Assembly (NCBI GenBank): GCA_016935315.1
Contig: JAFGRD010000049.1
Span: 1 to 32,802, forward strand
From: Pirellulales bacterium
GTDB taxonomy: Bacteria; Planctomycetota; Planctomycetia; Pirellulales; Thermoguttaceae
Direction of reading: 5' to 3'
DNA: 32,802 nt
In this document: positions 25,672 to 32,802 of the stretch, in pieces
Layout of the letters: the number at the start of each line of letters is the position of its first letter
Numbering within the stretch: position 1 is the first letter of the stretch
Translations under genes and position numbers: made by a program
Notes under the pieces: model-generated
The model's database searches: none
What the model was told of the DNA's origin: nothing
The model's input: only the letters and a program-made list of their open reading frames with translations

Positions 25672-27141
25672 ATGGTTCGTTGCATGTTGGCCTTCGCGAG
25701 CGTGTGGTGTGCATGGCTGACGCTTGCGCCGGCGGCTCCCGCTGCGCAGTTGTATGTGGGGGCGGCTGCCGTCGATATCACACCCGAGTTGCCGGTGGCG
25801 GTCTCCGGCCAGTTCCCCTTGCGGATCGCCCGGCAAGTGGAGACCCCGCTGACTGCCCAGGTGGCAGCCTTGGAGTCACGTGAGGGCGAGCGCTCGACCG
25901 AGGTGGCGATCATGGTCTCCTGCGACTTGCTCTACATTCCGGACGATCTGTCCGCGTTGGTGCGAAAGCAGGTCGCGACGCGAGTGCCCGGTTTGGATGC
26001 CGGCAAGATCTTCCTCAACGGCACCCATACCCACACGGCCCCGGTCCTCTTGTCCGACAAGTACCCGATTCCCGCCGAAGGGGTGACGCAGGTCGATGCA
26101 TATCGGGAGTTCTTCGCCGCTCGCGTCGCCGACGCGATTGCCCAGGCCTGGCAAGGCCGCGACCGCGGGAGCGTTGCCTGGGGCCTGGGCCATGCGGCAG
26201 TCGCGCAGAATCGGCGAGCCGTCTACGCCGACGGCTCCGCGCAGATGTACGGGCGAACCGATCTGCCCGAGTTTCGTGGCCTGGAAGGTTACGAGGATCA
26301 CGATGTGGGCACGCTTTTCTTCTTCAACGCCGAGAGCCGGCTGGTGGCCGTGGCCGTCGGCGTGGCGTGTCCCTCGCAGGAGGTCGAGTCGCGCAGCACG
26401 GTAAACGCCGACTTCTGGCACGCGGTGCGCCAGCAGTTGCACGACCGCTACGGTGAGGATCTGTGCGTGCTGGCCTGGTGCACGGCCGCCGGCGACCAGT
26501 CGCCCCACCTGATGTATCGCCGGGCGGCCGAAGAGCGGATGCGGCAATTGCGTGGGCTGACGCGCGAGCAGGAGATTGCGCGACGAATCGTCCGGGCCGT
26601 GGATGACGTCTACCCCGTGGTGAAGAACGATCGCCACGATGACGTCACGCTGCACCACGTCGTGCAGCCGATCCGCTTGCCCATGCGCCGCGTCACCGAG
26701 GCCGAGTACGCGGAAGCCAAGGCCGCCTGCCAGCGGGCCGACGCCGCGATGGCTGCCGACCCCAAGGCCGCCGCCGGCGAGTTCCGGCGGAAGAAATGGT
26801 ACGAGGAGACGGTGCAGCGTTACCAGCGTCAGCAGACGGACCCGAATCCCGAGTTGCCGATGGAGATGCACGTGGTGCGCATCGGCGACGTGGCGATTTG
26901 CACCAACCCGTTCGAGCTGTTCACCGACTTCGGGATTCGCATCCAGGCCCGCAGCAAGGCGTTGCAGACGTTCGTCGTCCAGCTCACCGGGGTCGGGGGC
27001 TACGTGCCGACCGAGAAGGCCGTTCGCGGTGGGCATTACAGCGCCGTGGTGCACAGCAACCTCGTCGGCCCGGAGGGTGGGCAGGTCCTGGTGGACCAAG
27101 CGGTGGAACAGATCAACCGGCTGTTTTCCGAGGCACGGTGA
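25672..27141 (+). CDS. Secreted neutral/alkaline ceramidase-like protein
   Basis: The 489-residue protein has a signal peptide (MLAFASVWCAWLTLAPAAPA). It matches the N-terminal domain of neutral/alkaline non-lysosomal ceramidases: LYVGAAAVDITPELPVAVSG at the start and the zinc-binding-type motif FLNGTHTHTAP. It also has CTAAGDQSPHL and a late VQLTGVGGYVPTEKAVRGG block. In planctomycetes these proteins are common beside sugar-degrading genes and may hydrolyse other amide or ester bonds rather than ceramide. The C-terminal immunoglobulin-like domain of true ceramidases is not seen; the protein ends after the catalytic-type region. GGAGAAAGGGAAG precedes the ATG. The next gene begins 36 bp downstream. 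Confidence 0.88.
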   Translation: MVRCMLAFASVWCAWLTLAPAAPAAQLYVGAAAVDITPELPVAVSGQFPLRIARQVETPLTAQVAALESREGERSTEVAIMVSCDLLYIPDDLSALVRKQVATRVPGLDAGKIFLNGTHTHTAPVLLSDKYPIPAEGVTQVDAYREFFAARVADAIAQAWQGRDRGSVAWGLGHAAVAQNRRAVYADGSAQMYGRTDLPEFRGLEGYEDHDVGTLFFFNAESRLVAVAVGVACPSQEVESRSTVNADFWHAVRQQLHDRYGEDLCVLAWCTAAGDQSPHLMYRRAAEERMRQLRGLTREQEIARRIVRAVDDVYPVVKNDRHDDVTLHHVVQPIRLPMRRVTEAEYAEAKAACQRADAAMAADPKAAAGEFRRKKWYEETVQRYQRQQTDPNPELPMEMHVVRIGDVAICTNPFELFTDFGIRIQARSKALQTFVVQLTGVGGYVPTEKAVRGGHYSAVVHSNLVGPEGGQVLVDQAVEQINRLFSEAR

Positions 27142-27177
27142 CGTGCCCCTCTTTCCACCTTTATCGAAAGACTTGCG

Positions 27178-28521
27178 ATGAATAGCAGTGCCAACCGTCA
27201 TCCCGTTTTCGCCAAACGGCAATCGCGCCGGCGGTTTCTCGGCGTGGTGGCGTCCACGCTGGCCGCGCCGCAGGTGCTACCGGCGCCCGCCCTGGGCGCC
27301 GACGATACGATCGCGCCGAGCAACCGGATTACCCTCGGCTGCATCGGCTTGGGCATCCGCGGCACGCAACTGACCGAGGCGTTTTTCAACCACAAGGACT
27401 GCCGCATCGTTGCCGTGTGCGACGTGTCGCGGCAGCAGCTGCGAAAGGCGAAGGGCCTCGTGGACCGGCACTACGGCGACGGCGGCTGCACGACGTATTC
27501 CGACTTTCGCGACCTCTGCGCGCGGCCGGACATCGATGCGGTGTGCATCGCTTCGCCCGACCATTGGCACGTGCTGCATTCGCTGGAGGCCGTGCGTCAC
27601 GGGAAAGACGTCTACACGGAAAAGGCCCTGGGGCTGAGCCTGGCCCAGGACAAGGCCTTGCAGCGGGCCTGTCGTCAATACGGCGCCGTCTTTCAGTGGG
27701 GCACGCAGCAACGTTCCAGTGATAACTTCCGCTTCGGCTGCGAGCTGGTCCGCAACGGACGGATCGGCCGGCTCCGGACGGTCCTGGTCGGCGTACCGCA
27801 CGACTTTCCGGTTCCCAACCAGCCGGTGCAGCCGGTGCCGGACGACCTGGACTACGAAATGTGGCTGGGACCGGCGCCCTGGGCCCCGTATACGTACCAG
27901 CGCTGCCGCCCGTGGACCCGGCAGGAAAGCTACAGCAACTGGTATCACATTTCCGACTATTGCCTCGGGGGCATCGGCGGCTATTGGGGAATCCACCATG
28001 TCGACATTGCCCAATGGGGTCACGGCACCGACGACACCGGCCCGGTCGAGGTGGAAGGTACGGCCGAGTTTCCAACCGACGGACTGGCCGACTGTGCGAC
28101 CCGCTGGAACGTCCGGCACACCTACGCCGATGGCGTGACAATGGTCTATACCGACAACGAGCAGAACCGGCAAGGCGTTATGTTCCAGGGCACCGAGGGT
28201 TGGGTGTTCGTTCGTCGCGGCGAGATCGACGCCCAGCCCAAGTCGCTGCTCGACTCCAGAATCGGCCCCCAGGAGATCCACCTGCCCGAGAGCCCCGGCC
28301 ACCAGCGCAACTTCCTTGATTGCGTCAAGACCCGGCAGCAGCCGATTTGCGACGTGGACGTGGCGGTCCGCAGCGACACGATCTCCCAGTTGACCGACGT
28401 CTGCACGCGACTGGGGCGCAAGATCCGTTGGGATCCGCAGCGGGAGGCGATCCTCGACGATCCGGAGGCGAGCCGGATGCTCTCGCGCGCGATACGGCCG
28501 CCTTGGCGTCTGGGTGTTTGA
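27178..28521 (+). CDS. Tat-exported Gfo/Idh/MocA oxidoreductase 3, EKA variant
   Basis: The 447-residue protein has a Tat signal (QSRRRFLGVVASTLAAPQ), a Rossmann loop (LGCIGLGIRGTQLTEAF) and the catalytic motif as TEKALG. Lys149 is kept but the usual proline is Ala150. The substrate domain includes WYHISDYCLGGIGGYWGIHH, with an HxxD (HHVDIAQWG) in the place of the active-site His/Asp. It is expected to oxidise or reduce a sugar derivative after export, with cofactor loaded before transport. It is last in the exported isomerase-AKR-ceramidase cluster, 36 bp after the previous stop. It differs from copies 1 and 2 elsewhere in the window, so the three are old paralogues and not recent duplicates. 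Confidence 0.92.
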   Translation: MNSSANRHPVFAKRQSRRRFLGVVASTLAAPQVLPAPALGADDTIAPSNRITLGCIGLGIRGTQLTEAFFNHKDCRIVAVCDVSRQQLRKAKGLVDRHYGDGGCTTYSDFRDLCARPDIDAVCIASPDHWHVLHSLEAVRHGKDVYTEKALGLSLAQDKALQRACRQYGAVFQWGTQQRSSDNFRFGCELVRNGRIGRLRTVLVGVPHDFPVPNQPVQPVPDDLDYEMWLGPAPWAPYTYQRCRPWTRQESYSNWYHISDYCLGGIGGYWGIHHVDIAQWGHGTDDTGPVEVEGTAEFPTDGLADCATRWNVRHTYADGVTMVYTDNEQNRQGVMFQGTEGWVFVRRGEIDAQPKSLLDSRIGPQEIHLPESPGHQRNFLDCVKTRQQPICDVDVAVRSDTISQLTDVCTRLGRKIRWDPQREAILDDPEASRMLSRAIRPPWRLGV

Positions 28522-28970
28522 CGTCCGTCCGAGCGGCCGGCACTGCTGGCTCGCCCGGAAGTGTGTGTGCGTCCGCGTTGTGGCCAGGAACAAACACACT
28601 GATGCAATTGGGCAGAGAGGGTTGCTTGCCCTTGTACCAGGAAGCAACGTCGAGACATGCCCTCGTATTCCGGCAGAGTTCGCAAAGTCGGCGGCCAAGG
28701 CATTTCTCGTTTGATGTCGCGGGCACGCCGGACTCTCGCTTTTCTGGTGCGCCGAAGGTGCATCGGGCTTCCGCGAACCGACCGTCTTCGGAAGCCCATC
28801 TTCGTTGTCTTCCAACGACGACAATACCAGCCGCCAGACCGACCCCGGCCGCCGTTGATACTTGCGAGCACGTCGGGAGAGTGGTAGAGTTGCGTGCGTC
28901 CAGCCATACTGCATCCCAACCCGCTACATCCCAAACCCATCGTCCGCTGCCGGAGCATCAGGAGCCGAGA
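28522..28970. other. Intergenic region with a hairpin, no gene seen
   Basis: The 449 bases between the oxidoreductase and sulfatase hold no convincing gene. GGGCTTCCG (28765-28773) and CGGAAGCCC (28789-28797) form a 9-bp inverted repeat with a 15-nt loop. It may end the preceding transcript or be a dispersed repeat. No T-run follows. Confidence 0.5.
28765..28797. repeat. 9-bp inverted repeat, terminator-like
   Basis: The arms GGGCTTCCG and CGGAAGCCC are exact inverses around a 15-nt spacer, with GC-rich pairing. It lies 243 bases after the oxidoreductase stop and 173 before the sulfatase start. Function uncertain. Confidence 0.45.
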
Positions 28971-30473
28971 ATGATGAAACTCTCGAATCGCCATTGCCTG
29001 GTTGTACGGCTGGCCGCCTTGACGTTCGCCGCTGGGTTGCCCGTCTTGCCGGTGACCGATGCGCGCGACGCCAACGCGGCCGAAGCAAGCCGCCCCAATA
29101 TCGTCTTCGCCATCGCCGACGATTGGGGCTGGCCCCACGCGGGCGCCTATGGCGACGCGGTGGTGAAGACACCGACCTTCGATCGCCTGGCCCGCGAGGG
29201 CGCACTGTTCCATCATGCCTACGTTTCCTCGCCCTCGTGTACTCCGTCGCGCGGAGCGGCGCTGACCGGGCAGTGGCATTGGAGACTCGAAGGCGCCGGC
29301 AACCTCTGGAGCGTGTTTCCCGACAAGTTCGCAACCTATCCCGAGCTTTTGCGGGCCGCGGGCTACCAGGTCGGCGTCAGCGGCAAGGGCTGGGGACCGG
29401 GGCGCACGGAAACACCGGGGCGTGAGCTGGCCGGAAAACGTTTCGGCAGCTTCCAGGCGTTCCTCAGCCAGCGGCAGAAAGACAAACCGTTCTGCTTCTG
29501 GCTCGGCAGCAGCGATCCGCACCGGCCGTACCAGAAGGGATCCGGGGCTGCGGCGGGCATGGACCTCGATCGCGTCCACCTGTTCGACTGCTTCCCCGAC
29601 TGCAAGGAGGTCCGCGGCGACGTGGCCGACTACTACTTCGAGGTACAACGCTTCGATCGCCTGGTGGGCGCGGCCTTGGCGTCGTTGGAGGCGATCGGCG
29701 AGCTGGGCAACACCCTGGTGCTGATGACCGGCGACAACGGGATGCCCTTTCCTCGCTGCAAGAGCAACATCTACGACACGGGGACGCGTATGCCCTTGGC
29801 CGTCCGCTGGCCCGGCCACGTGAAGGCCGGGCGCACCGTGGACGACTTCGTGAGCTTCACCGATTTCGCGCCGACGCTGCTGGAGGTCGCCGGAGTCGAG
29901 CCGCATCCGCGGATGACCGGGCGCAGCCTGGTCGGTGTCTTCCGCAGTAAGAAATCGGGCCGGGTCGATCCCGCGCGAGACTTCGTGCTGACGGGCAAGG
30001 AGCGGCACTGCCCCGCCCAGGAGGCGCCGGACATGGGCGGCTATCCCTGCCGCGCGATCCGCACGCACGAGTACCTTTACATCCGCAACTTCCGACCCGA
30101 TCGCTGGCCCGCCGGCACGCCGGACTACCGGAAGGCCGCGTGGTCGGGCGCCTGGTACGCCGATTGCGACAACAGCCCGACCAAGACCTACATGATCGAC
30201 AACCGCCAGAAGGACGAGAAACACAAAAGGCTTTACGAGTTGGCCTTCGGAAAACGCCCCGCCGAGGAATTGTACGATCTTGCGAAGGACCCGCAGCAAC
30301 TCGACAACGTGGCCGCCGATTCGCAGTACGCCGAGGTCCGCCGCAAGCTGGCCGAGCGGCTCACCGCGCAGCTCGAAGCGACCGGCGATCCGAGGGTCGT
30401 TGGCGGCGGAGAGGAGTTCGACCTCTATCCGTATCTCGGCGGCGCGCCGAAGTATCCGGGGCCGACGAACTGA
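28971..30473 (+). CDS. Secreted formylglycine-dependent sulfatase (S1 family)
   Basis: The 500-residue protein has a signal peptide (HCLVVRLAALTFAAGLPVLP, cleaved near NAA) and the alkaline-phosphatase-fold metal site (IVFAIADDWGWPHAG). It has the activating motif CTPSRGAALTG with Cys90, which must be converted to formylglycine. It also has SSDPHRPYQ, and TGDNGMPFPRCKSN as the late metal site. It removes sulfate esters (or N-sulfate) from carbohydrates outside the cytoplasm. The short length and layout resemble sulfamidase-like S1 members, but subfamily assignment is tentative. AGGAG lies 6 bases before the first of two adjacent ATGs. No formylglycine-generating enzyme is in the window. A GH97 gene follows after 67 bp, so desulfation and glycoside cleavage are likely coupled. 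Confidence 0.93.
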   Translation: MMKLSNRHCLVVRLAALTFAAGLPVLPVTDARDANAAEASRPNIVFAIADDWGWPHAGAYGDAVVKTPTFDRLAREGALFHHAYVSSPSCTPSRGAALTGQWHWRLEGAGNLWSVFPDKFATYPELLRAAGYQVGVSGKGWGPGRTETPGRELAGKRFGSFQAFLSQRQKDKPFCFWLGSSDPHRPYQKGSGAAAGMDLDRVHLFDCFPDCKEVRGDVADYYFEVQRFDRLVGAALASLEAIGELGNTLVLMTGDNGMPFPRCKSNIYDTGTRMPLAVRWPGHVKAGRTVDDFVSFTDFAPTLLEVAGVEPHPRMTGRSLVGVFRSKKSGRVDPARDFVLTGKERHCPAQEAPDMGGYPCRAIRTHEYLYIRNFRPDRWPAGTPDYRKAAWSGAWYADCDNSPTKTYMIDNRQKDEKHKRLYELAFGKRPAEELYDLAKDPQQLDNVAADSQYAEVRRKLAERLTAQLEATGDPRVVGGGEEFDLYPYLGGAPKYPGPTN

Positions 30474-30540
30474 TCCGACACGCGCCGCCGGGGCAACCGT
30501 CCAAGAAGCCGACCGACTCGAACTCTCATAGGAGATCGTC

Positions 30541-32544
30541 ATGATTCGAAACCTTCGCTGCATCGCCGCAACCATCGTGATTCTCGCCTGGATGTTGCCC
30601 CACTCCCTTCAGGCCGACGGCCCGTGGACCGTCGACTCGCCGGACGGCCGCACGTCCGTAAAGCTGCAACTGGCCGATCTGTCGGCGACGGCCGACTATC
30701 CGGCAGGCGAACGCCTCTACTACCAGATCGAACGCGGCGAGAAGGCCGGCCCGCGCACGGTAGTCCTTCCCTGGTCGCCCTTGGGCATCACGCGCAAGGA
30801 CCAGGCGTTCGAGCAGGATCTCGTGCTGGTGCTGTCCAAGCACATCGAAACCATCGACGAAACGTATCGACTCGTTCACGGAAAGCGTCGGGTTTGCCGC
30901 AACCATGCGCGGCAGCGGGTCGTCGGGTTCAGCAATGAAGCCGGCGGCCGCATGGAAATCGTCGTGCGGGTTTACGACGACGGCGTCGCCCTGCGCTACC
31001 GCTTTCCCGAACGGGACACGACCGTGCGAACGGTCACGGCCGAAGCGACCGGTTTTCGACTGCCCGCCGACGCACGGGCGTGGATGATGCCGTACGACGA
31101 ACCGACGCAATACACGCCGGCCTACGAGAATTACTATCAGCACGAGATCCCCGTAGGCACGGCCTCTTCCACAGCGGCCGGCTGGGCCCTGCCGGCCCTG
31201 TTTCGCCTCGACGGCGGTCGCCATTGGCTGCTGCTGGCCGAGGCTGCCGTCGACGGGAGCTACTGCGGATGCCGCCTGGAAAAGCAAGCGCCGCAAGGGA
31301 TCTACCATATCCGCTTTCCCGATCCCGGCGAAGGCAACTCGGTCGGTGAGGTCGAGCCGTCTTCGACGCTCCCCTGGTCCACGCCGTGGCGGGTGATCCT
31401 GGTGGCCGACGACCTGCGGGGCATCGTGGAGTCCTCGCTGATCACGCACCTGAATCCGCCCGCGGCGGTGGCCGAAACCGATTGGATCAAGCCGGGTCGG
31501 GCCGCCTGGAGTTGGTGGTCCGATCACGACAGCCCGCGGGACTACCAAAAACAGTGCCGGTTCATCGACCTGGCGGCGGAGATGGGCTGGGAGTATTACC
31601 TGGTCGACGCCAACTGGACGCTGATGGACGGCGGGGACGTCCGGCGGATGGCCCGTTACGCCGAGAGCAAGGGCGTCGGCCTGTTTCTCTGGTACAACTC
31701 CGGCGGGGCGCACAACTACGTGACCGAGAAGCCGCGCGGCTGCCTGGCCCTTCCCCAGGTGCGGCGCTTCGAGTTCGAGCTGCTGAAGAAATGGGGGATC
31801 AAGGGGCTAAAGGTCGATTTCTTCCAGAGCGACAAGCAGAACATCATGGCGTATTACCACGACATCCTCCGCGACGCCGCCGAGCACAAACTGATGATCA
31901 ACTTCCACGGCTGCACGATCCCCCGCGGCTGGTCGCGGACCTGGCCGCACCTGATGACCATGGAGGCCGTTCGAGGCGCCGAGAGCTATACCTTCTCGCC
32001 CGAGTATCCCCAACGGGCGCCGCAGCAAAACACGATCGTCCCGTTCACGCGCAACGTGGTAGGGCCGGCCGACTATACGCCCTGCGCGTTCTCCGACGAC
32101 CGTTATCCCCACCTGACCACCAACCCCCACGAGTTGGCCCTGTCGGTGGTGTTCGAGACGGGCCTGCTCCATTTTGCCGACGGCGTGGACGCCTATCGCA
32201 AGCTCCCGGCGGCCCCCAAACAGTTCCTCGGCAGGCTGCCGGTCGTCTGGGACGACATCCGCCTGCTCGACGGCGAGCCGGGCAAGCGGGTGATCCTCGC
32301 CCGGCGACACGGGGCGGCGTGGTGCGTCGGAGGGATCAACGGGGTAAACGCCCCGCAACAGTCGGTCGTCTCGTTCACGTTTCTTCCGCCCGGCCGCTAC
32401 GCCGCCACGCTGATCGGCGACGGCAAGCAACCTCGGGACTTCGACGTGAAGCACTGGACGCTCGACGCCGGCGAGAAGACGGAAGTCACCATGCAAGCCT
32501 ATGGGGGCTTCGTGATGCGGTTGGAACCGCTCCCGACGCAGTAG
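30541..32544 (+). CDS. Secreted GH97 glycoside hydrolase, retaining alpha-galactosidase type
   Basis: The 667-residue enzyme has a signal peptide (RCIAATIVILAWMLPHSLQA). An N-terminal beta-super-sandwich follows, then a TIM barrel (residues about 310-570) and a C-terminal beta domain, which is the GH97 layout. The barrel has AWSWWSDHDS, YYLVDANW, and GLKVDFFQSD with Asp426 where retaining members carry the nucleophile. Downstream, MTMEAVRGAE offers Glu475 and Glu481 as acid/base. The Asp426-Glu481 spacing equals that described for the retaining Bacteroides alpha-galactosidase BtGH97b, whereas inverting alpha-glucosidases lack this Asp. The start follows AGGAGATC. It complements the two GH36 enzymes and the sulfatase. 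Specificity for alpha-galactosides is inferred. Confidence 0.92.
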   Translation: MIRNLRCIAATIVILAWMLPHSLQADGPWTVDSPDGRTSVKLQLADLSATADYPAGERLYYQIERGEKAGPRTVVLPWSPLGITRKDQAFEQDLVLVLSKHIETIDETYRLVHGKRRVCRNHARQRVVGFSNEAGGRMEIVVRVYDDGVALRYRFPERDTTVRTVTAEATGFRLPADARAWMMPYDEPTQYTPAYENYYQHEIPVGTASSTAAGWALPALFRLDGGRHWLLLAEAAVDGSYCGCRLEKQAPQGIYHIRFPDPGEGNSVGEVEPSSTLPWSTPWRVILVADDLRGIVESSLITHLNPPAAVAETDWIKPGRAAWSWWSDHDSPRDYQKQCRFIDLAAEMGWEYYLVDANWTLMDGGDVRRMARYAESKGVGLFLWYNSGGAHNYVTEKPRGCLALPQVRRFEFELLKKWGIKGLKVDFFQSDKQNIMAYYHDILRDAAEHKLMINFHGCTIPRGWSRTWPHLMTMEAVRGAESYTFSPEYPQRAPQQNTIVPFTRNVVGPADYTPCAFSDDRYPHLTTNPHELALSVVFETGLLHFADGVDAYRKLPAAPKQFLGRLPVVWDDIRLLDGEPGKRVILARRHGAAWCVGGINGVNAPQQSVVSFTFLPPGRYAATLIGDGKQPRDFDVKHWTLDAGEKTEVTMQAYGGFVMRLEPLPTQ

Positions 32545-32708
32545 GAATTGCCCCTGATCGAGCCGGGCACGAATGTCGGCACGGGCACGCAGCGGCGACA
32601 CGACTTTGGGCCCTCTGGCTGCCGGGGTTGGAATTGTTTCGCATACTTTCGGCCCCGCGGGAACCCTGTCTGTCGACTCAACTCGTTTGAACGTAAATGG
32701 TTGCGTCG

Positions 32709-32748
32709 ATTTTCGGCCGCCTGGGTTGCTCCCCAAACGGCCGAAAAT
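32709..32748. terminator. Long hairpin downstream of GH97, possible terminator
   Basis: ATTTTCGGCCG (32709-32719) and CGGCCGAAAAT (32738-32748) form an exact 11-bp inverted repeat, and TGGG/CCCA inside the 18-nt spacer can extend it. It lies 164 bases after the GH97 stop. The T-run is inside the left arm, not after the right arm, so in plus-strand RNA it is not a textbook intrinsic terminator. The remaining bases to the window end show no gene. Confidence 0.5.
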
Positions 32749-32802
32749 GGGGCGGAAAACGCGTCGTAAGTCCTGTGGTGACAACCGGTTGGAATTATTG
32801 AG

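Noticed and set aside
28146-30575. 809-residue minus-strand open frame
   Set aside because: It is antisense to the sulfatase and to the end of Gfo/Idh 3, both clearly identified.

Overview
The window looks like a chromosomal segment of a planctomycete, probably a Pirellula-type lineage. The evidence is family-level: high GC, several Tat-exported Gfo/Idh/MocA oxidoreductases, a HzsA-like c-type cytochrome, a formylglycine-type sulfatase, and small degraded mobile elements typical of that phylum. No rRNA, complete tRNA or CRISPR array was seen.

Layout. Positions 1-2550 are a mobile-element scar. A 3' half of a tRNA-Lys(CUU) gene (165-206) without its 5' half suggests the right edge of an element integrated from the left. 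Beyond it is a degraded REP-associated tyrosine transposase (RAYT) on the minus strand, cut in two by an intact IS1380-family element (384-2238) with matching inverted repeats and a CTAG target duplication. From 2709 onward comes a carbohydrate-processing region: Gfo/Idh 1 plus a HzsA-like three-haem protein (2709-6604); Gfo/Idh 2 (6919-8343); a decayed YD-repeat fragment (8661-8896); two tandem GH36 alpha-galactosidase paralogues (8920-14211); a minus-strand pair of TIM-barrel isomerase and unknown secreted protein (14231-16263); a uronate-isomerase-like amidohydrolase plus PfkB kinase (16642-18946); a small secreted Gly/Arg-tailed protein (19307-19909); a collapsed DegT aminotransferase pseudogene (19999-20345); a secreted alpha/alpha-barrel-like protein (20592-22649); a four-gene plus-strand cluster of exported sugar isomerase, TIM-barrel protein, ceramidase-like protein and Gfo/Idh 3 (22985-28521); and a sulfatase plus GH97 pair (28971-32544).

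Together the genes suggest removal of sulfate and alpha-galactosyl groups outside the cytoplasm (sulfatase, two GH36, GH97), oxidation or isomerisation of sugars in the periplasm (five predicted Tat substrates, one set next to a multi-haem protein), and cytoplasmic steps (TIM-barrel isomerase, uronate-isomerase-like protein, PfkB kinase). No transporter or transcription regulator was recognised. Substrate assignment is inference from families. The most unusual points are the Gfo/Idh-HzsA-like pair, in which the Gfo/Idh lacks the usual EKP lysine, and the nested mobile-element remnants at the left end.
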